Below, in pieces: positions 24,321 through 34,585 of a DNA stretch of 64,000 nt. Source of the DNA: Rhizomys pruinosus (Eukaryota > Chordata > Mammalia > Rodentia > Spalacidae); NCBI GenBank assembly GCA_009823505.1, contig VZQC01007982.1, forward strand, positions 6,138,946 through 6,202,945, read 5' to 3'. Under the pieces are notes generated by a model. That model was not told the DNA's origin and made no database searches. It was given only the letters and a program-made list of their open reading frames with translations. A program made the translations under genes and the position numbers. Every line of letters starts with the position of its first letter. Position 1 is the first letter of the stretch.

Positions 24321-24358
24321 CCAGTGCTCTTAACTGCTGAGCAGTCTCTCCAGCCCCA
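24310..24358 (-). repeat. B2 head fragment
   Basis: TAACTGCTGAGCAGTCTCTC and CAGCCCC, the reverse complement of a B2 head, placed exactly where the strand of the retroviral sequence flips. Confidence 0.75.
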
Positions 24359-24359
24359 T

Positions 24360-24793
24360 TGTTGCAGTGGGGGAAAACAGGCAAACAGGTTGGCCGTGGT
24401 AGAGGTAGAGTTAGGGAAGATTGTTACCAGGACAGTTGTCTGACATCTTGTAACGGACGGTCCCCTGATCCAATGACCTGACTCCTCCCCTCATAGGTCT
24501 CTCTGACATAGAAATGGCAGTGGTGAGGCATAGGCAGGCTTGCTGCAGGGTGGGCAGGGGCAGAGTTAGAGTGGAGTATAACAAGAGCTGCCATAAGAAT
24601 GCCAGAAATAGAAGCTTGGGGGTGGTGGGCATGCTGACTGGACAGAGGTGACCAGATCATGGATATCCTTCCAGGTGATCCTATTCAGCTGCTGGGGGTG
24701 ATGTCGGGTCTTCCAGTCCTCCAGGGAGGTATTTGACATTTCTGGCAGGGACCCAAATGGATTTGGGATGATTCTATGTGAGGATACAAGCAA
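24360..24793 (-). pseudogene. ERV region downstream of integrase
   Basis: Open fragments (24,793-24,566 and 24,632-24,411) continue the minus-strand element. They could be the integrase C-terminus or the start of an env-like region. No motif decides. Confidence 0.4.
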
Positions 24794-24858
24794 AACCCCT
24801 ACCCGTTGTTAGCAGGGGGTTGGGTCCTTCCAGCAGCCATCCAGCTGGTCCCTCCATC

Positions 24859-25359
24859 TCACCAGGATTTGTAGGAGCATCCTGGCCTTTGCCAATGGGC
24901 AATAATAGAGGGACAGGTAGAATTTTTGTATATGCTGAATAGATTTAGTGTAGTTAAGCCCATGGCTAATTGTATATTAGGAGGGTACTTGCCCTTGTTT
25001 AGCTTTTTAAGCTGATTTTTGAGAGTCTGGTGTGTTCTTTCTATGATCCCTTGTCCCTGTGGGTTGTAAGGGATACCAGTGTGATGGATTATATTCCAGA
25101 AGGAACAGAAAACTTGAAAGTGATAGCTTGTGAAAGCGGGACCATTGTCCATTTTTAATTGGTGTGGGATGCCCATAATGGCAACTGTGGAGAGCATATG
25201 GGAGTCCATGGCCCCTGGATGGGCAGTAGCCCATATGAATTTGGAATATGGGTCCACCATGGCAAAGACATATTTTTGTTGACCAAACTGGGGTATATGT
25301 GTAACATCTATTCGCCAGAAGGCATTGGCCTTTAGGCCTCGGGAGTTAGTCCCCATCAT
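24859..25359 (-). pseudogene. ERV integrase core, open for 166 codons
   Basis: The D,D-35-E core is visible: IDVTHIP (first Asp), KMDNGPAF (second Asp) and QGIIERTH (Glu). The N-terminal zinc-binding part and the C-terminal domain are frameshifted or missing. The family is betaretrovirus-like. It is the best preserved ERV piece in the window. Confidence 0.85.
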
Positions 25360-26332
25360 TTGAAGGGCCAGAGTGTTTGCCAGAGAAGCACAAGAGGAAC
25401 AGGCCTTAAGGATACGTTTAAGGTAAACTACAGGGACGTTGGGGAAGTGAGCCCAAAGGCCCCTAAGGTTGATGTGTGTAAGGGAGTGAAATTTGTCCCC
25501 ATCCTAAACAGAGAAGGCAAAAACCCTGGGAGATGCCACTCGATCAGCCAACACATTTCCCTCAGATATAGGGCCAGGTAGGGGGTATGAGACCTAATGT
25601 CGTGTGTATGTGTGGGTGTGCATCTCCCATGAAGGAGGGAAGCCACAGCAATAAGCAAAGGGGAAAGGGGATTATCATCTAGGCGGACAAATGATCGAGA
25701 ACCCAGGGGAGAAGATTAACAACATAGACACCATCTGAAAATAAGAGTTAGGTATACTGCAAAGAGCTACTTATATTGTGGGGAATTATCAGTGAGTTCT
25801 TGAAATAAGATGGTGGGAGGCCAGTCCTCAGTAAATTGGAAAACCAAGCCCACACCTCTCTTTCCTCCGTCAGTGAAGGTGCTCAGGAACAATCAAGAGG
25901 CACCAATTGAGCAAAGGCAAGGCCTCTGCCCATTTCTCATTGGGGTAGTGATTATCAATCTGGCCAGGGAAACCCATAAGGCTGACTACAACACGGTGTG
26001 ATTACATATTAGCCATTGTATATCAGTGAGGGAGAAAGGGTTGACAATAATAGCAGGTTCCTTCCTCAAGGTCTGTAAGGAGTGGTCTCTGCCTCTTCTA
26101 ATCATATTGGCAATGGCATCAATCTCTGTCAAGAGTCAAGGGGCACCACCCACAGGTGTGGAGCCATTCGAGCACCCCTTGCGACTGGTATAAGGCCCCC
26201 ACCAATGTAAGGGGTGTATTAAAGATCAAGAGGTAGACTGGGAAAGAAGGTGAGAACTGAGCTAGGGACATATTTTGTAGGGCTTGATTAACCATCTTAA
26301 GTGTTTCTGAGGCACTTTGTGTTAGTTGGCAT

Positions 26333-26760
26333 TTAGAAGAGGGGCTTCTGTCCCCCCTTTAGGAGGTTAAAAGGGGGCTGTAAGGTACTGGTCAGGAAGG
26401 AGTCCCGTGGTCTTAGCCAGTTTAGATTACCTAAAAATCTCTGTAAGGATGCAAGGGTAAGGTCTGATGGGAAAGAAAGGACAGTCTTTAAGGGTCTGAT
26501 GGCAGTAAGGGAGATCTCAGTACCAAAGAATTTAATAGATAGGATGAGTTGTATTTTTGTGGGGGCAAGCCTAAAGCCAAGGGCCATGAGAGAAGGGATA
26601 AGCTGATCCTGAAGTGCTGCTGGATTGGGCTGGGACTCATCCCATCCATGTAATGGTAGACATGGATGCCTTTCTGGAGATGCAGCTTGAGTGTGGAGGC
26701 CATTGCCTCCTGGCAGATTGTTGGGCTATTGGCCATTCCCTGTGGTAGAACAGTCCACTA
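26333..26760 (-). pseudogene. ERV reverse transcriptase, palm and thumb fragment
   Basis: Contains a NSPTICQ motif followed by YHYMDG (the catalytic YMDD with the last D changed to G), then FLGNLNWLRP. Split between two frames (26,736-26,488 and 26,587-26,333). The fingers region before NSPTICQ is absent; protease remains lie directly upstream. Confidence 0.75.
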
Positions 26761-26859
26761 GTATCTACATGCTGGGCTGGTGTTATTTACAGAGTCCACT
26801 GAATACGCAAAGCATTTGCAATCATTAGTGCGTAGAGGAATGGAGGAGAAGCAGTCTTT

Positions 26860-27130
26860 AATATCAAGAGATCTCGACCAAGCAGGTTGGTGGCAATGTC
26901 GGCCACTAGAGGACAGATATGTCCTGTGGTCCCATCTGGGTCCTCCCATGTGTATGTATCTTTGGTAACAAATGTTTGAGAGGCTCCCCCGACTCCCATC
27001 AGTCAGGGCCTGGGGAGGAATGCCCAGTTGGGAGGAACTTCTTGCTGCCCAAGAATAGTTCTGTCAGCTCCAGCGTTGTCCAGGAGGCATTTAAAAGGCT
27101 TTCCACCTATTTTGAGTGTGATCTTAGGAT
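26860..27130 (-). pseudogene. ERV protease remnant with altered active site
   Basis: C-terminal motif NLLGRDLL near 26,880. At about 27,085-27,065 the active-site region reads LLDNAGAD in place of LLDTGAD. Both copies share this change, so it is unlikely to be a sequencing error. Confidence 0.65.
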
Positions 27131-27179
27131 GAATCCTTCCAAAATACTAGTGGTCCAGAGGGTCTTAACCCTTAACGAG

Positions 27180-27560
27180 TAGCCTTATGTATAAGTCGCT
27201 TTTCTGTTGCTGTGATAAAACCACCATGACCAAAGGAACTTATAAAAGGAAGAGTTTATTTGAGCTTACAAATGACCGTTCCAGGGAATTTGAGTTCATT
27301 GTGGCAGGAGGCATGGTAGCCGGGGCTGGAGCAGAAAGCCAAGGTTCACATCTCCAATGAGCACAGGAAGTCAAGAGAGAGAGAGACTGGAGACTGGCAA
27401 GGCTTGTTGAACTCACTAAGCCCGCCCCCAATGACATAGTTCCTCCAGCATGGCCACACCTTCTAAGACCTCCTAGAACAGTGCCACCAACTGGGGACAA
27501 AATGTCTGAATACTTAAAGCCTATGGGGACACTCTCATTCAAACCACCACACCTTGTTCC
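27180..27560 (-). repeat. Rodent interspersed repeat inserted between ERV gag and pro
   Basis: Minus strand starts GTGGTGGTTTGAATGAGAGT and ends near CACAGCAACAGAAAAGCGAC, a common rodent repeat. I think it is a URR1-like non-autonomous DNA transposon, but the family name is uncertain. It splits the ERV, so it is younger. Confidence 0.6.
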
Positions 27561-27639
27561 CTGTTACCGTGGGTGCTGAGCGTTGCCCCACCTGGAGTTT
27601 AAAGGCTCCAGATGTTTGCCCTCCTTATCATAGTGGGAG

Positions 27640-27790
27640 CGACTGTCCTGCTTCCAACAGAAACCCTTTTTGCACTGGGGGCGTATAGTTTGGGGAGGGT
27701 TAGACGTCTTGGGTTACGGGGCCTCCTTAGGGAACTCATTTTTCCAGTGTCCCTTTTCACTGCATTTGAAACATTTCATCCTTGGCTCAC
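27640..27790 (-). pseudogene. ERV nucleocapsid zinc-knuckle remnant
   Basis: Around 27,780-27,737 the minus strand reads CFKCSEKGHWKNEF, a C-x2-C-x4-H-x4-C knuckle whose last Cys is Phe. A second, more decayed knuckle follows. Confidence 0.65.
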
Positions 27791-27974
27791 TGCTGCCACA
27801 AAGGCTTGTGCCAGCAAGGTGGCTTTGTGGGCAGCCAGTCCTACATCCTGTGCGGCCATGCTGCATCTATCAAAATGCTCCTCCTTCAGCCCCTGACAGG
27901 TGTGATGGCACTCAGAGGTCATGCTGTCCCAGACTATATGCTAAAGGAGGATATTCCAGACCCCTGGGTCCGAG

Positions 27975-28060
27975 ATCTTTCTCTCTAGGCTTCCTTTTGC
28001 TCTTAGTATGAAGTCAGAAAAGGGCTCATCACATCTCTGTTGGATGTACATGAGGGATGA
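27975..28060 (-). pseudogene. ERV Gag major homology region remnant
   Basis: Downstream of the capsid fragment a short reading contains the pattern Q-x3-E-P-F-x2-F-x2-R, as in the retroviral major homology region. It is in a different frame from the preceding ORF. Confidence 0.55.
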
Positions 28061-28197
28061 ATCAGAGAGGGGTTTGAGGGGGGCATAATCCAGTCCCAGG
28101 CTTGGAGGGCACAAAGGCCCACCTGTTCATAGTAACCAGGGGGAAGACCAGCCTGTCATATGTCCATGGACCAGTTGCCCTGTCCAAACAATGCATC

Positions 28198-28858
28198 CTA
28201 GTCCCAAGTTATGTTGGCCTGATTTGCATTCTTTCTAGCCTGCTGTATGCATTCATCCCAGTATAGGGCCTCCCATTGCAAGAAAAGTGGGCCTGGCAGA
28301 GAAGAACAGCTAATGTCTCGCCGGTCTTGGGGGATGCTGAGGGTGGCATGGAAACTGGACAGGATGGACTTTGTCCATGGAGCGTGTACCCTGTCTTCCC
28401 AGACTGCCTGCCTTAACTCCTTGAGGTCTCCCTCCCGATATTGGTACCAGTTTAAGGGCCTGTTTCTCATAGGGACCACATTAACAGGCAAGGCCTGGCA
28501 ACTGGCCTCAGTATTCTTATCTCTTGCCTTACAGAGTTGTTGAGATACAGTGAGGTCCAGAGCACTTGGGGTGATGGCAGGCTTATCAGATATACCAGGA
28601 GAGTCATAGGGAGGTGGGGGGGATACAAAGGAGTGAATGGTGGGGGGCTTCCTTCTTAAAACTTGACATGTCACTCTGAATGTTTTCTATGGCTTGCTTG
28701 AGAGAGGCCAGGTCTGACACTGGGCAGTCCTCAGGGCTGTCCTCATCATCAGGGTCTTCAGAAGAGGCCTCTGAGGGAGCTTTAGGGTTGTCTTCTCTTT
28801 GCTCCCCTGGGGGTTTAACAGGGCCCATGCATTGCCGAATGGCAGCAATGATTGGCAA
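28198..28858 (-). pseudogene. ERV Gag (matrix/capsid) fragment
   Basis: Two overlapping open stretches (28,858-28,604 and 28,674-28,198) read as betaretroviral Gag: an acidic, proline-rich region followed by the N-terminal capsid domain, with a PPPPYDSPG motif. Frameshifted between the two. Confidence 0.7.
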
Positions 28859-28931
28859 AAATGGAGGGGTGGGGGAATCCCCTCTTGGATTCCCTATGCC
28901 AGAAAAGATAGGCTACTCAGGTCCAGGTCTG

Positions 28932-29390
28932 TGATGGTTAATCCTGGTGTCAACTTGACTAGACTAAGGAACAAATAAAAGGATCTTCGGATTGGACCAC
29001 CTCAGCCCGGATGGCCCACCCCAAATGTGGGCATTACCTTCTGCCGGCAGGCAGTATTAAAGGCTGTGGCAGAGGGAGCTGGTCCCTTTTTTCCTGCAGC
29101 TCGCCTCTCTCACTGGTGAGTTTGTCTTGTTGCCATGATCAACTCTTCGGATCCCAGTGTGTACTGAGACCAGCAGATCTCCTGGAATCCATCAGGCCTA
29201 CAGCACCAGATTAGGACTGCTGAGACATCCAGCCTTGAGGACTGAGCAGTTCCCTGGATTCTCAGCCTCTCCAGTGCTACACGACTACTGTTGGACTCCT
29301 TGAACTCTGTCATGTGAGCAAATCAATAAATTGTATATAGCTATATATTCGTCCTGTTGCTTCTGTTTCTTTAGAGAACCCTGACTAATA
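28932..29390 (-). repeat. About 465-bp repeat, right arm of inverted pair, inside ERV gag/leader
   Basis: Reverse complement of 22,257-22,722 with few differences. Plus-strand start is GATGGTTAATCCTGG and the end TTAGAGAACCCTGACTAATA. Confidence 0.85.
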
Positions 29391-29660
29391 CAAGGTCTTA
29401 GCGTCAAATGGGTTCCCAGAGCCCATACATGGGCCTATGTTTAGAACCTCATCCCAGAATGAAGAGCCCTCCATTTGAGACAATTTGACCCCTCTACTCA
29501 GTAATGCCCTAAGCCCACGGACCTGTGAGTCCCTCTGGTGTGCAGAAGCATTTCCCATTGATAGAGAAAGAAAAATGCCTATGTCCTAGGAGAACGTCCC
29601 CAGTGGAAAAGCCCACTGGGGGATTCTACCTAGTCCATGGCACAAACCTGACCTCAAATT
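29391..29660 (-). other. ERV leader/gag 5' region
   Basis: Lies between the 465-bp repeat and a B1 within the ERV interval. No reading frame is recognisable. Confidence 0.4.
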
Positions 29661-29668
29661 TCAAAGAA

Positions 29669-29820
29669 CTTTTTTTTTATCTTTTCGAGACAGGGTCTCC
29701 CTGTAGCCCCAGCTGTCCTGGAACTCACTGTGCAGACCAGGCTGGCCTTGAACTCACAAATATCTGCCTGCCTCTGCCTCCCAAGTGCTAGGATTAAAGG
29801 CATGCGCCACCACGCCCGGC
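29669..29820 (-). repeat. B1 SINE in the ERV 5' region
   Basis: Clean reverse-complement B1 (CTTTTCGAGACAGGG to CACCACGCCCGGC). Confidence 0.95.
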
Positions 29821-30084
29821 AAGCTCTTAACTGGTTATTGAGTTACTGGGTTTAACATGAAAGAAGAGGTGTTATTGACACCTGGTCTGGCAGTCAGGGT
29901 CCAGTCAGAGGACACAGGGCCTTCTGCTCACACCAAAGAGGTTGCCCTTTGTCTTAACAGGTCCCTTGCAATGGCACAAACCAAAAGTGAAGAGAAGAAC
30001 TGGCTGATCCTCAGAGCGGGATGGCAAATGCTTACCTAGCCCATGTCCCTCAAAGGGAAGTACCCTCTCCTGCACAGCTCAAGA

Positions 30085-30104
30085 GAGCCCCACATTGGGC
30101 ACCA
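30085..30104 (-). promoter_or_regulatory. ERV primer binding site, tRNA-Lys type
   Basis: Minus strand TGGTGCCCAATGTGGGGCTC, close to the lysine-tRNA primer site of betaretroviruses. It starts two bases after the LTR end. Confidence 0.8.
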
Positions 30105-30106
30105 GC

Positions 30107-30600
30107 TGCAGGGCTTCCCTTCCCTCCCCAATCTCAGACAATTGCATACTGGCTGACAGGCTTTGGACCTTTCAGAGAAGGAGGAAGCAAACTCAGGTCC
30201 TCTGAGTGGCAGCCAGTACAATGGGAAAAGACACCCAGGATACCATGTGTTGGAGGACAGCTCATTTAGTAAGGAAGGGGAAGCATTTTTATAGCCAGTT
30301 AGGGGAGGGGAGGGCCTTGCTCAACAGCAGGAAGGGAAGGGTAACATGGCAGTTAGGGTAGGGGTGGACTGGGGCTAGTTCAAGCAGCTGAAGGGTCATG
30401 TGATTTTGGGAAATCACGGAGGGAATGAGGAAACAGGAACTTATTACTACTTGCAGGAACCTAATGCCTAAGGCCATGAGTGAGTGACCATGGAGGAGAG
30501 AGTTCTCCCAGGTCAAATGGCCAAACGCCTGCTGACTTCGTGAAGAGGCTTCCAGAGTCTCAGGCCATGCTCTCTGTTCCAGACAGGCGCCAGGCCCCAT
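30107..30600 (-). repeat. ERV LTR (5' LTR of the minus-strand element)
   Basis: The 3' end is fixed by TGCA at 30,110-30,107, followed two bases later by the primer site. TATAAAAA lies at 30,293-30,286. The outer 5' limit near 30,600 is a guess, because I could not find the partner LTR or a target duplication. Confidence 0.7.
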
Positions 30601-30709
30601 GTAAGTCCCACAAACCTTGCCTCTAGTGTTACATGCCCATTTACCCTCTTGTACTTCTCTGTTTAGAACTTATGACCATCTGACAAAATCAGTATTTTCC
30701 TTATTTAAT

Positions 30710-30850
30710 GCATGGACTATCTCTCCCTTGATTAAAATGTAAGCTTCATGGAAGGAGAGATTATCATCTGAATTGTTTATGTCTATATTCTCAGAGTATA
30801 ACATAACATTTGGCTCATAGCAGATGCTTAATAAATATTCATTGAGGGCA
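30710..30850 (+). repeat. L2-like 3' end
   Basis: GTAAGCTTCATGGAAGG and then GATGCTTAATAAATATTCAT, the ancient L2 3' signature. Confidence 0.7.
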
Positions 30851-31570
30851 ATTTCACTTAAGACCCAGCCACCTTCAAGCAAGGACATTCATGGACAGAA
30901 AAACTGAAGACATAGAGACTGGAAACTATCCAGACGCTGGGTCAGGTAGAAACTAAACCAAGGAGAATCAAGCAGCATCATGGAGACTAGAGCACAGCCG
31001 CCATACCTTGTCCCTTTTAAAAGCTGCAGCTGTCACCTCCACACCGACTGCTACCAAACCTTACCTCCAGGCCTCTCTCCTGAGTTCAGACAGCCCAGGG
31101 ACCTTTCCATAGGTTCCTGCACTAGAGGCTCTGAGTTCTAAGTGGTGACTGAGGGTTTAGTGGAATGGAGAATTCAGCTCCTGTTTCTCCAAAATGTGTG
31201 CCACCATTATCTCAAAGACTTATTAAACTACAAATTCCTGGGGAGAGCCTGTTCAAGTGCAATGCTCACATGTACAAATGGCCTCCAGACAGCCTGTGCT
31301 CTATCCTGTGGCACAGTCATTCCCCAGACAGTAGGAGGCACTAAGAGGACCCTAGAACTAGGCCTCTAGATGCATGGCCCTCTCCTTTCCACTTTCAAGC
31401 TCACAGAGGAACCATCTGATTTCTCTAGTACTTAACCAAGTCAAACATTATTAGCATCCGGTTGTGACTCTGGGGTGGCCTCTGATGTGTCTCTGATTAT
31501 GGTGCCCTCTCATGTAGGAAGAAAAGGTTGCAGTTGTTCCAGCACTACCAAAACAATCCCTATCTGCATA
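30851..31570. other. Unique intergenic sequence
   Basis: No repeat family or coding signal recognised. Confidence 0.5.
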
Positions 31571-31770
31571 ACAGTAATATTTCTCAAAGATTTTATGTGT
31601 TTATTAACATACGGTACATATATCTAATGGGTTTCATTGTGGCATTTTCATATATGTAAATAATGCATTTTGATCATGTTCACCGTCTATTACCCTTTCT
31701 TGTCCCTTTATCACTCCCCCAAAACCCCTTCTCTTCACAATTAACCTCCTTCAACTTTCATGTCTTTTTG
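31571..31770 (-). repeat. Old rodent L1 3' fragment
   Basis: GGTTTCATTGTGGCATTTTC, then TTTTGATCATGTTCACC, a familiar rodent L1 3'-end pattern read in reverse. Confidence 0.55.
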
Positions 31771-32124
31771 TATTTATGTGTAACCCAGTGAATTTCATCA
31801 GGATTGTTTACAGAGCGTAAGCATCTCACCAATGATTACACCACTGAAGAAAATCTCTCTCCTTTCCTGATCCCCTCTTAACTGAGGAGAACTCCTCAGG
31901 GATGGGTGAGAACCTTTGTACACATGAAGTAAAAAGACATCTTTTTTTTTAATGTACACAAATATTTATTCATTTTGGGTTACTAACCCAAAATTAAACA
32001 ATCCAGGTGTCCTTCAGTGACAAAGTTCTATTTATAGGATATGCTTGAAAGACAAAATTTAGATATGAAGAAAAATTCAATGCTGGTTAATGGGTGAGGG
32101 AGGTGAAGCCCAAAGGGAGTGTGA

Positions 32125-32362
32125 TCTCTTTTTAACATATTTTATTTATTATTTTTATGTGTATAAGTGTATTGCCTGCATGTGTGTGTAAGTGCACCTG
32201 TGCCATGCAGTTCCCATAGAGGGCAAAAGAAAGGAGGGCATCTGATCCTCTGTAACTGGAATTATGATGGTTGTTAGCTGCCATGTGGGTGCTGGGAACC
32301 AAACCTCGGTCCTCTGCAAGAACAATCAATGCCTCAACTGCTGAGCTGTCTCCAGAGCCAGG
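32125..32362 (-). repeat. B2 SINE
   Basis: TTTATGTGTATAAGTGTATTGCC at the left and head TGAGCTGTCTCCAGAGCC at the right. Diverged. Confidence 0.85.
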
Positions 32363-32594
32363 AATATGATCTTTAAAGAGGCAATGCAAAGGATTCTTAT
32401 GATGGGATTGTTTGGCATCTAGACTGGTTGTGGATATCTGTATGTGCTAAATATGCGTGCACATGCACACACACACACACGTAAATCTGGGAAGTCTCAC
32501 TAAAATCACTGACTTGTAAATCTCAATCTCTTGAGTGTGATATCTGTGCCCAGTGGAGAACTCTGATATAAACAGTTATGTGAAAACAATAAGT

Positions 32595-32887
32595 TAAATT
32601 TTGTATGTTTATATGTTTGAATGTGTACGTGTGTATGTAGGTGTACATGCATGTAGAGGCCAGAGGTCAATGTCGATGTCTTTCTCAATTATTTCTTTAT
32701 CTCATATTTTGAGACAGGGCCTCCCACTGAAATTGGAGCTCACCAAGCCACAGGGGTCCTCTGTCTTCTCCTCCCCTGTGCTGAGATTACAAGCTTTCAC
32801 TCCATGTCTGAATTTACATGTGGGTGTCTGGGAGCCAAATTCAGTGCAACAAGCACTTTACTAACTGAGCCAACTCCTCAGTCCCAA
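32595..32887 (-). repeat. B3 SINE
   Basis: Reverse-complement B3: AGAGGCCAGAGGTCAATGT, TTTTGAGACAGGGCCTCCCA, then a tRNA-like head ACTGAGCCAACTCCTCAGTC. Confidence 0.85.
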
Positions 32888-33159
32888 AAGTTTTATTTTT
32901 AAATTATAATACAGAATTGTAGTTACAATACCATTGGTTTATATAATATTTTAGGTTCTCTATGTGGACATACAAAAATATTAGCAATTATTTGTTGTGA
33001 GTGCTAGAGGTATTAGATTTTATAAGTGGTGTCTGACCATTTATGCTTTCTAGCATTGTTTAAACCTTATGGAAATATATTCAGCTCCTAATGTATAAAT
33101 CTAATGAATGTAATCTTTAATAGTAGCAACTTCATTTCTCATAACAGCTGTATCTTTTG

Positions 33160-33305
33160 TCATTTGTCTTTCTTGAGATGGATCTCACTATGTAGTCCTG
33201 GTTGGTCCAGAACTCCCTATACAAACCAGGCTTGAACTCCCAGTGATCGTTCTGCTTCTGCCTCTCAAGTGTTGGGATTATAAGTATGAATATCACTCTT
33301 GCCTA
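33160..33305 (-). repeat. Old B1 SINE
   Basis: CTTGAGATGGATCTCACTAT and CTCAAGTGTTGGGATTATAA. Heavily diverged. Confidence 0.75.
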
Positions 33306-33394
33306 TAACAGCCATTTCTTAGTGCTGGCTTATTCACCACTCTTACCAAGTAAACCCCAAAAACATTTACACATAAACTGCTACTAAACTAAAA

Positions 33395-33465
33395 GTTTAT
33401 TTTTTTAATTTTTATTTAATTTAATTTTAATTTTTACTTTAATTTTAATTTTAATTTAATTTTCA
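33395..33465. repeat. (TTTAA)n-like low-complexity tract
   Basis: About 70 bases of T/A with irregular TTTTAA units, directly before the ID-derived array. Confidence 0.9.
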
Positions 33466-33836
33466 GTGATGCTGGGAATTGAACCTAGGCAATTGCTCTA
33501 ACCACTGAGCAATAGTCTGTGTGCTAGGCAAGTGCTCTAACCACTGAGCCATAGTGTGTGTGCTAGGCAAGTGCTCTAACCACTGAGCCATAGTGTGTGC
33601 TAGGCAAGTGCTCTAACCACTGAGCCATAGTGTGTATGCTAGGCAAGTGCTCTAACCACTGAGCCATAGTGCATGTGCTAGGCAAGTGCTCTAACCACTG
33701 AACGATAGTGTGTGCATGCTAGGCAAGTGCTCTAACCACTGAGCCATAGTGTGTATTCTAGGCAAGTGCTCTAACCACTGAGCCATAGTGTGTGTGCTAG
33801 GCAAGTGCTCTAACCACTGAGCAATAGTCCCAGCCC
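33466..33836 (-). repeat. ID-element-derived minisatellite, about nine 35-40-bp units
   Basis: The plus-strand unit GTGCTAGGCAAGTGCTCTAA continues with CCACTGAGCCATAGTGTGT and occurs about nine times (the core TAACCACTGA near 33,498, 33,538, 33,578, 33,613, 33,653, 33,693, 33,733, 33,773 and 33,810). The minus strand is the 5' half of an ID SINE, so each unit carries an A-box-like TGGCTCAGTGG. Unit ends and GTGTGT lengths vary. Confidence 0.93.
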
Positions 33837-34405
33837 TAAACTAAAAATTCCCAATCCTATTCTTCTACACTTCAGTTATTAAAACTCCAAGACAGGTCTT
33901 TCCACTTGAACTCTGATTACCACTTTACATCATATCTCTAGCTCTCCTCTTCCTCGTCTTCAGTGTTAAGATCTTGGACCAAAAGGACTCAGAGCTCCTT
34001 GCAGTTCTCAGGCCCCAGGCCTCATGCTAGAACCTGCTGGGAGCCTTGGTTTCTCTATGACTAAACACAGACAATGGGCCCCTTTCTCTCAGATTGCAGG
34101 CTATGCAAATCTACTTGAGAAGCAGGTCAGATTAGACCAAGAACCTGCTGTCCTTTCTAATGACTCTGCCTTCCACCCTGAAGGTAGAGAATCTTCCTTT
34201 ACTTAGGGCAGCAAGCTGCCGATGAAGGTGTTAGACAGGCCACAGTAGGAACCAAGTCTATGAGTTTATGAGTCTATAAAATCTATTACTTTCACTAGAG
34301 GAAAATAAGAGTCTCATGAATTAATAAGTAATAAGGTCTTCACCACATCAACTGCAGGAAAGCATGGGAGAATTGCAATTCTGTTGCTACACTTCTTAAA
34401 AAACC
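33837..34405. other. Unique intergenic sequence
   Basis: No repeat family, exon or motif recognised. Confidence 0.5.
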
Positions 34406-34411
34406 TACCTC

Positions 34412-34585
34412 CATCCAGGCATGGTGGCACACACCTTTAATCCTAGCACTTGGGAGGCAGAGGCAGGTGGATCTTTGTGAGTTCAAGGCCAGCCTGGTCT
34501 ACAGAGTGAGTTCCAGGACAGCTGGGGCTACAGGGAGACCCTGTCACAAAAAGACAAAAACAAACAAACAAACAAACAAACAAAC
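34412..34585 (+). repeat. B1 SINE with (AAAC)n tail
   Basis: CCAGGCATGGTGGCACACAC up to GACCCTGTCAC, then AAAC repeats. Confidence 0.95.

Larger units (their letters stand above)
22723..30600 (-). mobile_element. Rearranged betaretrovirus-like (class II) ERV, copy 2
   Basis: Read leftward: LTR (about 30,600-30,107), primer site, leader, Gag remains interrupted by a 465-bp repeat, Gag capsid, zinc-knuckle region, a second repeat insertion, protease remains, partial reverse transcriptase, integrase. The N-terminal half of reverse transcriptase appears deleted. No second LTR is found at the left end. It cannot be functional as it stands. The left boundary is uncertain, because an env fragment of opposite orientation lies inside it. 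Confidence 0.82.
20583..30835. repeat. Large direct duplication, copy 2
   Basis: Second copy of the block above. Its ERV reading frames are longer than in copy 1 (integrase ORF 166 versus 133 codons), so it is the better template for annotation. It begins with a shortened piece of the WDR91 CpG island without exon 1. Confidence 0.85.

Noticed and set aside
22257..30600. Reading the inverted 465-bp pair as the two LTRs of the ERV
   Set aside because: LTRs are direct repeats, and the true LTR is fixed by the primer site at 30,085-30,104.
33466..33836. Regular repeats that look like a CRISPR array
   Set aside because: The units are contiguous without unique spacers, derive from an ID SINE, and the genome is mammalian.
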